Both the position numbers and the translations under genes were made by a program. The notes beneath the pieces are model-generated. The model was not told where the DNA came from, did no database searches, and saw only the letters and a program-made list of their open reading frames with translations. From Drosophila miranda (lineage: Eukaryota; Arthropoda; Insecta; Diptera; Drosophilidae), in contig NW_022881614.1 of NCBI RefSeq assembly GCF_003369915.1, positions 5,973,001 to 6,037,000 on the forward strand: a stretch of 64,000 nucleotides of DNA. The letters run 5' to 3'. Of the stretch, positions 22,426-32,454 are shown piece after piece. The number at the start of each line of letters is the position of its first letter. The stretch's first letter is position 1.

Positions 22426-24185
22426 CACCCCTGCGTTGGGTTGCGAACCACCGCCAACCAGGTTGCCCAGAGATTGCTGCAAGGCGCGCAGTATGCCAAT
22501 GAGAATCTGCAATGCCATAAGATAAGATGCCAGAAGGTAAAGATCAAATAAATCTGTGTAGAGACGTTGCACTCACGTCGAGGGCCAAACCAACGGGTGA
22601 GGATTGGGGTGCCAAGAAGCGGCGGAGAGGATATTCAGGTTAGTGTGAGGCAATAAAGGAACTGAATGCCGGAAGCCACTGCCGCCACCAAAAAGCAAAC
22701 AAAAAGTCACATGCATCAAACGAAAGTTAAGGCAAGGCAAAAATACTAGGTACGAGTATATATGAATATGTTTTGGATTTGGAAATATGTAATTTCAACA
22801 AGTCGATGGCCGCATGTCCGGCAGCCTGACCTGACCACGCCCACATTGTCCGCAAATGTTTTCAAATAAAATTACAGCAGGGAAATGTAATTCCGCCCTA
22901 AAGCGAAAGTTTATCCACCGAAAAGCCAAAAATTGCTGTTCTCCTTCGCTCTCCATTTTCGTGGCTGTGTGTGTATTTGTGTGTGTGTGTATCTGTGTGC
23001 TTGTGCCGGTTTGTATCTGTATGTACGTGTCTGTATGCTTGCCACACCGCATCGTATTTGGTTGGTTGTTGTTGACTTCTCCTGTTCCTCCTCTGGTTTC
23101 CGCTCGTGCACTTCCTGGGTGTCGCCTGCAGGAGAAGCGCTTTGTTGCAGCTGCTGCTGCTGCATCACGTATACGGTGCGTTGCCGCTGACGTGGGCGCT
23201 TGACGCGGTGGCGCGGCCGTTTCACAATTATCACCGATGTGGCAGGCCCAGTCGGAGGCGGATTGTGTGTGGCGGGCACGATGGGCCCTGCGGCTCCCAC
23301 AACATGATTCTCAATGATTTCGCTGCGGTCCGACTAACACATCAGCGGAGAGAGGGTGCATATATTGATGAGTTCTGGTTTGTCGACGCACTGTCGATGC
23401 GCTATTCATCAATCTATCTAACTCTATCTCTCTGGGAAAGTCCCATAAATAGTTTTACAATTGATAAAGTTCAGTTCTGCTTAAAGTAGGAGCTTATTCC
23501 TCTGTAGGGGTACTTTTCGACACTTATGCCAGCAAATTCCAGGAAAAATTCCCCGAATACTTGTCCAAAACTTTACACACGAGTATTTCCTAAGCGATTT
23601 TCACTTGCTATTCGCAACTTGCTGGAATTTGTACATTCTTCTTGTATAAATATGCATACTCACGTCTTGCCTGATCAACGAATACTTCTTTGGTGGCTTA
23701 ATCCTCTGGACATTATTGCTGACGGTGGGCAGAGCCGGAGGCGCATCTGGGCCAGAAGTGGGCGAGACGGCCACTGGCGCCTGTTGGACCGTGTGCTGTT
23801 TGGAGGAGATGGCCGTCTTGCCGGGACTGTGTGCCTCAGCGCCAATATAGCCGTGTTCACCAGCGCTGCCTCCCAGCAGGGCACTGGCGCCCACTGAAGG
23901 ATTAGCCTGGGCAGCGGCATATCCAAAGCCATCAGTGCGTCCTGCAGACAGAGAGAGAAGCAGGATAAAAGTGTAACTAAAATTAAATCAATCAAGAGAA
24001 GTGTAGATATTTCGTACCGTCAAGGTTATCGCCTAGACCGCCGCTGGTCGTGAGACCCAGGGGGTGCCGGCCGAGGCGCTGAGGCCGCCGTGGGCAGAGT
24101 TGCCAGTGAGGAGGCCGCCCAGTCCAGCATCGGCGTGGTAGCCGGCAAAGTTAATGCCCACCTTGCCATCGCGCAGCATAATCAG
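22426..24185 (-). pseudogene. Gly/Ala-rich, probably secreted host protein; exon remnants with frameshift
   Basis: Minus-strand exons with good splice sites: 24018-24185 (after TCCTTGCAG; LIMLRDGKVGINFAGYHAD, then Gly-rich), 23664-23941 (RTDGFGYAAA to SLIRQD, donor GTGAGT), about 23060-23333 (SDRSEIIENHVVGAAGP, then basic RPRHRVKRPRQRQRTVYV and a Q-rich run), and perhaps about 22426-22506 (ILIGILRALQQSLGNLVGGG). Introns of 76 and 330 bp are in phase. In the first exon the reading SASAGTP meets a CCCC run (24061-24065 region) and continues properly only after a 1-base shift (LTTSGGLGDNLDG), so this copy is frameshifted. The signal-peptide exon was not found. Gly-rich VGINF...GLGG patterns are common in fly secreted/cuticle-type proteins; identity unknown. 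Confidence 0.5.
22970..23040 (+). repeat. GT-rich microsatellite
   Basis: Interrupted GTGTGT/ATCTGT/ATGTACGTG tract inside the presumed intron of the Gly-rich gene. Confidence 0.8.
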
Positions 24186-25057
24186 CTGCAAGGAGGGAGG
24201 TTCAGATGTGAGAGATGTGAGGCTATAGCGAAAAGTTCGCTACTCGTTGCGTATACGTAATTTAATTGAAAGTTTCCTGACTTCCCAGAACTCGCCCACG
24301 AAAGGTCGGGAGCTGGTCAGGATTCTGGCTTAAAGCTTGGGCTTGCCGAAACTTTCCATAAGATGTTTTGTCGGGTTTTCAGTATATTAATAGTTACAAG
24401 TTTTGTCAAAACTTTTGCTGGTGCAAACAACACAAAACACTTTGTGTCCGTTTAAGTAAGTTTCTATAATTATTCATCTTTTTCCGCCATCTACGGCCGT
24501 GAGCCTTTCGCAACTCTGCTGTGGTACGAGTATCTAAAGTCGGCTAAGGTCGGCCGAGATGCCATGAGACCGCAATTCGACGTCTGTTCAGAAATGTGGA
24601 CAAATATTTGCACAGTTTGCCGATGAGAAGCGGATAGAAGATATCGGAGTAGGTGCGATAGATAAAATCGTCGGAGAGCTTCAGTCTGTGCGTGGAGAAT
24701 ATTTTGTGCTAGTTATCAATAATTATGACAGGTTCCAACACAGTTGAAAAACGCAAGCAAACACCACCGACAATGGTTTTATTCCCAGTGGCATAATGAT
24801 CTCTGAATGCTCTTTCATGTTTAAAAGTTGAAGTAAATTTTGAAAATTTGATTTTCGATTTGTTATAGTAAAGAGCTTTAAGGGTATTAATGGTACTCTT
24901 TTGCCTTGCTCTTTCTTTTGCAAGCCATAGTGCAGTCATGAATACTGCCTTCTTTGGGAGTTCTTTGACCCTGACCACCTCCTAAACCAAGTCCAAGAAC
25001 TCCACCCAAAGTGAGTTATCATGAGTTATCATGAGTTATCACGACAAGAACGAGATA
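24186..25057. other. Unassigned stretch left of the tandem array
   Basis: Contains a minus-strand frame of 89 codons (24709-24978) of unknown nature, and (ATGAGTTATC)-type decamers in three copies at 25011-25040, right before the array. No known element recognised. Confidence 0.4.
25011..25040 (+). repeat. Three tandem decamers (RTGAGTTATC) at the array edge
   Basis: GTGAGTTATC, ATGAGTTATC, ATGAGTTATC abut each other 20 bases before the array's left boundary. Confidence 0.85.
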
Positions 25058-25063
25058 GAGAGT

Positions 25064-25108
<45 letters not shown>

Positions 25109-25397
25109 AGAGTGTGGGAGGCCAGAACACCTGCCACTGATAACAGCTTTTCCATGGAGAGAGACACAGCGACAATACTTTATTTGGCCACCTGAAGGCT
25201 GCTCATTTGAGTTTCATACGTCTGTGGGACGAGCACGAGAAGAAGGTGGAACCAGGGAAAGTGAAAAGTGGAAAGTGAGTGCCCTGCTACACAAAAGAAA
25301 GAGGAGAAAGAAAGCATTGGCAGAACCAGAACCAGAACCACAGCCAGAACGTGGCCTCAGAGTACTCGCAGAGTGGACGAGGCGGACACATGTTGTC

Positions 25398-26068
25398 ATG
25401 TTCACAAATGCTAGGGAATGGGAATTAAAGAGCAGTCAACTGTTGCTGCTGCTGCTGTTGCTTCTGGGGGGCCTCAGTCACCTGGGGACATGTCAAGAAA
25501 TATGCCAGCCTGCTGTACACGGAAGACGTGTACCTAACGCTAGAGACCCCAGGCAGAGATGTGGTCTACGGCTCGCAGGTGAGATAAACAAATACATATA
25601 TTATACACTAATTTATATAAATTTCTTAATCTCCACTGGAATCGCCACCCATACAGAATGCCTCTGATAGCTACATAATTACGGCTCTGCATGTGGAGGA
25701 CCTCAGCCGCAGCCCCCCAAGTGCCAACGGGGTTGATGGGGCCGAGGAATCGGCACATCTACAAGTGTCCGTCTATGGGCTGGAGCTGTGAGGTGTATCT
25801 GTGGGATCGTATCTTTTTAAGTGCGTGTGTGGGAGAGCGTGTAAAAGCTGTAAATATTAATTACTATAGAGGCGACACTTGGATTGGCACTTACATTGTC
25901 AAGTGTAATAGTCACTTACATATGCATAGTATATACATATATATAGTATGTATGTATGTGTAGAAAAGTAACACTCTACTCTTATCTTTAGGCTCTTTAA
26001 GTCTCCCCTCAATTCGAGAGGATTTTCAACTCATTCGACATCAATTAAACTTTGTTTTTGGTAATAAA
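25398..26068 (+). pseudogene. Amplified host gene, copy 1 (small leader-bearing protein)
   Basis: ATG 25398 starts a leader (MFTNAREWELKSS then nine Leu) typical of a signal peptide. Downstream, a different frame reads KKYASLLYTEDVYLTLETPG up to CAG/GTGAGA at 25578, and across a 78-bp intron (25579-25656, ending CATACAG) continues NASDSYIITALHVEDLS to VYGLEL. It either stops at TGA 25789-25791 or splices at GTGAGG (25788) to TTTAG (25991) and ends at 26062-26064. AATAAA is at 26063-26068. The leader and body frames differ by one base; a GGGGGG run at 25466-25471 lies between them. An N-glycosylation site (NAS) is present. Protein family not recognised; likely a secreted or membrane protein. 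Confidence 0.55.
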
Positions 26069-26101
26069 ATACTTCCGCTTTGACAACATACATATATGTG
26101 G

Positions 26102-26129
26102 TGTGAGGACCCATACTGGGAGCCTCACA
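26102..26129 (+). other. Two-tier hairpin, possible LTR start of the array Ty3 element
   Basis: TGTGAGG (26102-26108) pairs with CCTCACA (26123-26129), and inside it CCCA (26110-26113) pairs with TGGG (26117-26120). It recurs in every unit, 30-35 bases after the gene's AATAAA. The TG start suggests, but does not prove, an LTR boundary. Confidence 0.6.
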
Positions 26130-27290
26130 TAGTAACAAGAGTTAATTGATTAAGAAGACAACCTGAAAATATAAGACATCGCAATGGAGCGAGATTTGTA
26201 TCAGTAAAAATCATCTTCTATGTTAGTAAATAAGCTAGTTAATTTTTGCATAGCCGAAATCCCGCCAAACGGCCAGCTCACACAGAATAGCCGCAAAGAG
26301 AACAGCGAAGAGAGAGAGCCACGCTCAGCCGGCAACAGAGCAGATCTCTTTCGAGAAAGTCCCGTTGGCCCGAAAACGAGCGCCAGGCGTGGTGAGAGCG
26401 TCGAGCGACCGTGGCGAGAGCGGGAGTCGATTTTCGGAAGCGAGCAAAGACGGAACGCCGCGGAGTGACTAGAAAAGCAAGAAAAAGTGTTGAACGGCCG
26501 GGCGCCCGAGAAGTAGAGAAGAATGGACGAGCTGCAGGAGCACAGACGCCGGATCCGCGGGTGAGCTGGCCGATGGCCAAGGTAGTAGTAGAAGTAGCAG
26601 GGAGTGCGAGGGAAACCATGCCAATAAAACTTCGATCATATGACTAAGAATTCTACTGCTTCCATTTGCTTTCCCCGGTCGGACCACCGGCTGCAGTCAT
26701 CTCTCCCCTTTCCCCTTCCGTTTTCCTGGCTGTTTTCGGTCCCTACGCTCCCGCTCTGACTCTGGCAACAAGGTTTTACCCTGCTGGAGTGAGAAGCGGT
26801 ATGCGTTCTCTCCCTTTCCTCCTCCTCACCGGACCCGCGGCTCACCTCGACCTTGGCAACAGGAGTTTTTACCCTGCTGAAGTCGGGGTGTGCAGCGTCC
26901 CTGGTGAGTTTCGCACCGCCCGGCTCAGCGCCCGCTCCCCTCTCCTCACCATCACCCTCACCCTTCGTGGCCTAAAGACCCACAAGTAGATCGCGTAGGT
27001 AGCGCCGCATCAAACCGAGGAGAAATTTATAGGGTATCAATAGGAAAATACGGTACGAAGGTACAGGCCAGCAGCGAGCAAAGCGTGGCCGAAAATCGGT
27101 ACAATCCCCGTAAGCCGTCGGCAAATTGAGAGGAGAGAACGGGAGAGAGGAAATGAGAGAGGAAAACGACAGAATGAAAGTACAGCCCGCAGCCAAGCAA
27201 AGCATAGCGATGTTCTTCCCATGTCCAGCAGAAAGAGAAAAAAAACGAGGGGGAACGTTGTGAGTTGCTGCGGAGACCGCAACTCTACAG

Positions 27291-28368
27291 TTATACCCGA
27301 TACTAAGTCAGTATGGCTCTCCTCCGACAGACGCCGCTAATATTAAACGACACGACAAGGAGTGCGTGCGAGAGAGACAGAAAATCAGTCTGAGCGTGAC
27401 GTCGGGTGCTGCGTAGCCAGTGCAAATTGATTTGTTCCTTTTGGCTATAAAAATGATCTGATCTGATCCAGATTCAGCAATCTGATATATATGATCATTA
27501 TCTATGATTCTGCGTTTTTAGTTTTCTCGTATCCTCAATATTGTGGATGCAACAGATTTTCGTCCTTTGTGGGGGCGGAAGGGGGTGGGGCGAAATTTTG
27601 AGATATACGTTTTATAGTGAGATCTAACAGGAGTGCGGATACCAAATTTGGTTACTCTAGCCTTAATAGGCTCTGAGATTTGTGAATATCCCCAGATTTT
27701 CATCCTTTGCGGGGGCGGAAGGGGGTGTGGCGAAATTTTGAAACAAACTCGTCTCGGTCCGATATATTAGGAGTGTGGATACCAAATTTGGTTGCTCTAG
27801 CTTTTATAGTCTCTGAGATCTAGGCGCTAATGTTTTACTCTAAGCAAAGCCGGCTATGCTACGTGTGTGTTAGAGAGAGACAGGGCGAGAAAAAATGAAA
27901 TTGTTTTCTTGATTCTGGCTATAATAATTATACGATCTGGTTCAGATTTTGCACTCTAGAAGATATAGTCATCTTCTACGATTCTGCGTTCTTAGTTTTC
28001 TCGTATCGTCGAAATTGTGGATGCCACAGATTTTCGCCCTTTGTGGGAGCGGAAGTGGGCGGGGCAAAGTTTTGAAATATTCTTGTAGCAGTGACATATC
28101 ACAGAAGTCTGGATCCAAAACATCGTTGCTCTCGCTCTTATAGTCTTTGAGCACTAGGCGCTGAAGGGGACGGACAGACGGACAGACGGACGGACGGACA
28201 GACGGACAGACGGACAGACAGACATGGCTCAATCGACTCTGCTATTGATGCTGATCAAGAATATATATACTTTATGGGGTCGGAAACGATTCCTTTTGGA
28301 CGTTACACACATCCACTTTTACCACAAATCTAATATACCCCAATACTCATTTTGAGTATCGGGTATAA
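27291..28368 (+). mobile_element. DINE-1 (INE-1/mini-me, Helitron-type), unit 1
   Basis: It starts TTATACCCGATACT and ends AGTATCGGGTATAA, an inverted pair. A 3' hairpin ATACTCA/TGAGTAT (28343-28349 with 28353-28359) precedes the end. Inside are three related blocks with TTTTCGTCCTTTGTGGGGGC (27548, 27697, 28031 region) and a GGAC/AGAC tetranucleotide array (about 28169-28223). These are hallmarks of the DINE-1/mini-me group. It is non-autonomous, and its spread depends on a Helitron/Helentron elsewhere. Confidence 0.85.
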
Positions 28369-28775
28369 AAAAAAATCCAAGCACCAGCGACGAAGCAGCA
28401 CGCAAAACAGAACGAAAATTCCGTGGTCCCCGTTATACTCGGGCAAAACCATGCGGGATCATAGCGCCCGGTACAGTGGGGAAAGAGCCAAGGGCAGCCA
28501 GACCTCTGTTACATTTCAGTGGGGAGAGAGGGGGCGAAGACCGGAGAACAGTTCTGGGCGTCGGCGGCGGGGATGTGCCGAACGACCCACGAGTATAATA
28601 CATGCAATTATCCCTTCCTCATACTACCCGCACCCCCGATCTTCGACTATTTACCTAACCATTCGCCCGCGGCTCTCTCGCGTGGTGTTCTCGGCCGATT
28701 CCGAGACGTCGACGTCGGCAGAGGCTCGGCCGTTCAGCCAGACCCAATATAAGCCGGGTTGTACACAACGCAAAA

Positions 28776-28950
28776 AAGGACAGTAGTCCTCAGCCTTCGG
28801 TCAACTTACAACGTGTGAAACAGAGTAGTCCTCAGCCTTCGATCAGTATACAACGCGCGAAAGGACAGTAGTCCTCAGCCTTCGGTCAACATACAACGTG
28901 TGAAACAGTAGTCCTCAGCCTTCGATCAGTGCACAACGGGCAATACAGTG
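28776..28950 (+). repeat. Leader tandem repeats (AGTAGTCCTCAGCCTTCG), unit 1
   Basis: The 18-mer recurs four times at about 44-46-base spacing, alternating GGTCAAC and GATCAGT tails with ACAACG(T/C)G. It lies just 3' of the TATAA, so it is within the transcribed leader. Equivalent blocks: 33941-34115, 43957-44130, 49020-49195 and 54125-54300. It is absent in unit 3. Confidence 0.85.
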
Positions 28951-29317
28951 GTCCATATCCTGCAGCATACAACGTGCGAAAGACAGCGATCCCGCGTCTC
29001 CTGCCCATCTCGCGCTCCCTCCGTAGCTGAACACGAACTAACGGATTCTCATCGGAACGATCCTGCAGAAACCAACGACTAAAGTACCCCTGAACAAGCG
29101 CGGGTTAATTGGGTTGCCAGCCCCGTGTCCAGGTCCCCGACCAGGACGGCCCACCGGTAATTCACCACCGAATAGTCTCGCACGCGTCCTCGCTGTTTAA
29201 GGATTCAGAGCCCCGTCTTTCGCCGCATCATTAGCTACGTTTTTCGATTCTTCGGGCGACGCCCCAGACATTCGATCGTGGACCACGTGCAGCAGCAGTG
29301 ACCCGGACCAACTCAGC

Positions 29318-30180
29318 ATGGGAGTCAAGTGGATTTCGGTTAGGCGCAAAAACGAGTTGGAGATGATTACCGCGGAGCTTGGTTTAGACAGTGCTGGAAC
29401 TGTCGAAGAGTTGAGACGTCGACTCGCGACCTTCGCAAACTCGGCCGATTTACCGAGTACGGTGCGCTCTCGGTTGGAGGAAATGGAGGCCCAGTACGGA
29501 GTCGCCGTGACTCCACTTTCTCCCCGCCCTTCTACACTCGCGCCTCTTAGCCTACAAACCCATCCCCCGGCTGCGTATGATGTCGTACCCGCCAGTACCC
29601 GTAGTATCGTGGCGTCGGGATCCGCTGTGCCGGTAGAAAGCCTGCTCCACGGCATCGACGTCGGTGCCGCGCAGAGAAACCTGCACGGTAGCAAGGACCC
29701 ATCAACGAAGGGGCCCACCTGGAACGAAGAGCATTTTAACGCTACGATCACCGAGAAAATGGTCCGCTGGGGAATCGTGTTTGATGGGTCCGGCGATCCG
29801 TTAAGTTTCCTTGAGCACGTGCAAGAGAGGGCAGCCACTTATAGGATAGATCTACGACACTTATCACAAGGAATCCTCGGGTTGTTGACCGGTCGGGCCG
29901 AGAGTTGGTTTCGAACGAGCCGCCTCAGTGAAGAACCATGGGAGATCTTCCGCAAAGAGTTTTCAGAGTTTTTTTTGCCTCCCCGGTACTTTCAACGGCT
30001 AGAGGACGAGATCCGAACCCATTTTCAACGACCAAAAGAAGCGTTTAAAACGTACCTCGTGGACATTCGACTAATGATGCAGCGCGCGGGATACCCCGAA
30101 GCTCAGGAATTGGAAAGGATATACGATAACATGCTCCCGGGATACCAGTTGTTTACGAGGCGAAAAGATTTTGATTCTCA
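29318..30180 (+). pseudogene. gag: Truncated Ty3 gag, unit 1
   Basis: ATG 29318 (MGVKWISVRRKNELE). Residues 1-60 resemble a SAP-like helix pair, followed by a Pro/Ser linker and a retrotransposon Gag capsid region (WGIVFDGSGDPLSFLEHV, WFRTSRL, EEIRTHF-type, YPEAQELERIYDNMLPGY). The capsid reading stops making sense at DFDS, where the unit joint falls. The frame then only translates (GA)n as Arg-Glu repeats. Zinc knuckles and pol are missing. This copy lacks the four-residue EVKP insertion. Confidence 0.85.
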
Positions 30181-30189
30181 CAGAGTCAC

Positions 30190-30273
<84 letters not shown>

Positions 30274-30562
30274 AGAGTGTGGGAGGCCAGAACACCTGCC
30301 ACTGATAACAGCTTTTCCATGGAGAGAGACACAGCGACAATACTTTATTTGGCCACCTGAAGGCTGCTCATTTGAGTTTCATACGTCTGTGGGACGAGCA
30401 CGAGAAGAAGGTGGAACCAGGGAAAGTGAAAAGTGGAAAGTGAGTGCCCTGCTACACAAAAGAAAGAGGAGAAAGAAAGCATTGGCAGAACCAGAACCAG
30501 AACCACAGCCAGAACGTGGCCTCAGAGTACTCGCAGAGTGGGCGAGGCGGACACATGTTGTC

Positions 30563-31233
30563 ATGTTCACAAATGCTAGGGAATGGGAATTGAAGAGCAG
30601 TCAACTGTTGCTGCTGCTGCTGTTGCTTCTGGGGGGCCTCAGTCACCTGGGGACATGTCAAGAAATATGCCAGCCTGCTGTACACGGAAGACGTGTACCT
30701 AACGCTAGAGACCCCAGGCAGAGATGTGGTCTACGGCTCGCAGGTGAGATAAACAAATACATATATTATACACTAATTTATATAAATTTCTTAATCTCCA
30801 CTGGAATCGCCACCCATACAGAATGCCTCTGATAGCTACATAATTACGGCTCTGCATGTGGAGGATCTCAGCCGCAGCCCCCCAAATGCCAACGGGGTTG
30901 ATGGGGCCGAGGAATCGGCACATCTACAAGTGTCCGTCTATGGGCTGGAGCTGTGAGGTGTATCTGTGGGATCGTATCTTTTTAAGTGCGTGTGTGGGAG
31001 AGCGTGTAAAAGCTGTAAATATTAATTACTATAGAGGCGACACTTGGATTGGCACTTACATTGTCAAGTGTAATAGTCACTTACATATGCATAGTATATA
31101 CATATATATAGTATGTATGTATGTGTAGAAAAGTAACACTCTACTCTTATCTTTAGGCTCTTTAAGTCTCCCCTCAATTCGAGAGGATTTTCAACTCATT
31201 CGACATCAATTAAACTTTGTTTTTGCTAATAAA
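30563..31233 (+). pseudogene. Amplified host gene, copy 2
   Basis: Same structure as copy 1, offset by 5165 bases: ATG 30563, G6 run, 78-bp intron, AATAAA 31228-31233. Small substitutions only, including GGTAATAAA to GCTAATAAA at the end, a change shared by units 2-6. Confidence 0.55.
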
Positions 31234-32454
31234 ATACTTCCGCTTTGACAACATACATATATGTGGTGTGAGGACCCATACTGGGAGCCTCACATAGTAT
31301 CAAGAGTTAATTGATTAAGAAGACAACCTGAAAATATAAGACATCGCAATGGAGCGAGATTTGTATCAGTAAAAATCATCTTCTATGTTAGTAAATAAGC
31401 TAGTTAATTTTTGCATAGCCGAAATCCCGCCAAACGGCCAGCTCACACAGAATAGCCGCAAAGAGAACAGCGAAGAGAGAGAGCCACGCTCAGCCGGCAA
31501 CAGAGCAGATCTCTTTCGAGAAAGGCCCGTTGGCCCGAAAACGAGCGCCAGGCGTGGTGAGAGCGTCGAGCGACCGTGGCGAGAGCGGGAGTCGATTTTC
31601 GGAAGCGAGCAAAGACGGAACGCCGCGGAGTGACTAGAAAAGCAAGAAAAAGTGTTGAACGGCCGGGCGCCCGAGAAGTAGAGAAGAATGGACGAGCTGC
31701 AGGAGCACAGACGCCGGATCCGCGGGTGAGCTGGCCGATGGCCAAGGTAGTAGTAGAAGTAGCAGGGAGTGCGAGGGAAACCATGCCAATAAAACTTCGA
31801 TCATATGACTAAGAATTCTACTGCTTCCATTTGCTTTCCCCGGTCGGACCACCGGCTGCAGTCATCTCTCCCCTTTCCCCTTCCGTTTTCCTGGCTGTTT
31901 TCGGTCCCTACGCTCCCGCTCTGACTCTGGCAACAAGGTTTTACCCTGCTGGAGTGAGAAGCGGTATGCGTTCTCTCCCTTTCCTCCTCCTCACCGGACC
32001 CGCGGCTCACCTCGACCTTGGCAACAGGAGTTTTTACCCTGCTGAAGTCGGGGTGTGCAGCGTCCCTGGTGAGTTTCGCACCGCCCGGCTCAGCGCCCGC
32101 TCCCCTCTCCTCACCCTCACCCTCACCCTTCGTGGCCTAAAGACCCACAAGTAGATCGCGTAGGTAGCGCCGCATCAAACCGAGGAGAAATTTATAGGGT
32201 ATCAATAGGAAAATACGGTACGAAGGTACAGGCCAGCAGCGAGCAAAGCGTGGCCGAAAATCGGTACAATCCCGTAAGCCGTCGGCAAATTGAGAGGAGA
32301 GAACGGGAGAGAGGAAATGAGAGAGGAAAACGACAGAATGAAAGTACAGCCCGCAGCCAAGCAAAGCATAGCGATGTTCTTCCCATGTCCAGCAGAAAGA
32401 GAAAAAAAACGAGGGGGAACGTTGTAAGTTGCTGCGGAGGCCGCAACTCTACAG

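Larger units (their letters stand above)
26130..29317 (+). other. Probable LTR and leader of the array Ty3 element, interrupted by DINE-1 (unit 1 as reference)
   Basis: Non-coding by content. Landmarks: AATAAA at 26623-26628; DINE-1 at 27291-28368; TATAA at 28748-28752 in CCAATATAAGCCGGG; leader tandem repeats at 28776-28950; and a long leader (TAATTGGGTTGCCAGCC near 29105) before the gag ATG 29318. LTR limits cannot be fixed as no second LTR of this family is in the window. The same layout applies to units 2-6. Confidence 0.5.
25058..30180 (+). repeat. Array unit 1
   Basis: Left-most copy. The (GA)n tract (about 25070-25106) is short. Its left flank GATAGAGAGTCACAGAG is unique, so it marks the original left breakpoint. 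It lacks the 12-bp gag insertion seen in units 3, 4 and 6. Confidence 0.92.

Noticed and set aside
22900..23300. Plus-strand frames with CVCVCVCICV-type runs as membrane proteins
   Set aside because: Translation of a GT microsatellite opposite the minus-strand gene.
24709..24978. Minus-strand frame starting VRVKELPKKAVFMT as a non-LTR RT fragment
   Set aside because: KELPKKAV resembles a jockey-type RT stretch, but nothing after it fits; too short to call. The overlapping Gly-rich frame is equally unproven.
26220..26468. Short frames in the leader region (for example MLVNKLVNFCIAEI) repeated in all units
   Set aside because: No domain, no start context, and they are repeated only through unit duplication.
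28169..28223. GGACAGACGGAC array as a CRISPR-like repeat
   Set aside because: Contiguous 4-base repeats without spacers in a eukaryotic DINE-1; a simple minisatellite.
29197..29838. Open antisense frame of 213-217 codons opposite gag in every unit
   Set aside because: It lies wholly opposite the gag coding strand, its composition follows from gag codon use, and it recurs only because the unit is repeated.
30181..30274. Arg-Glu repeat tail on the gag copies
   Set aside because: It is just the (GA)n tract translated after the unit joint, not a protein domain.
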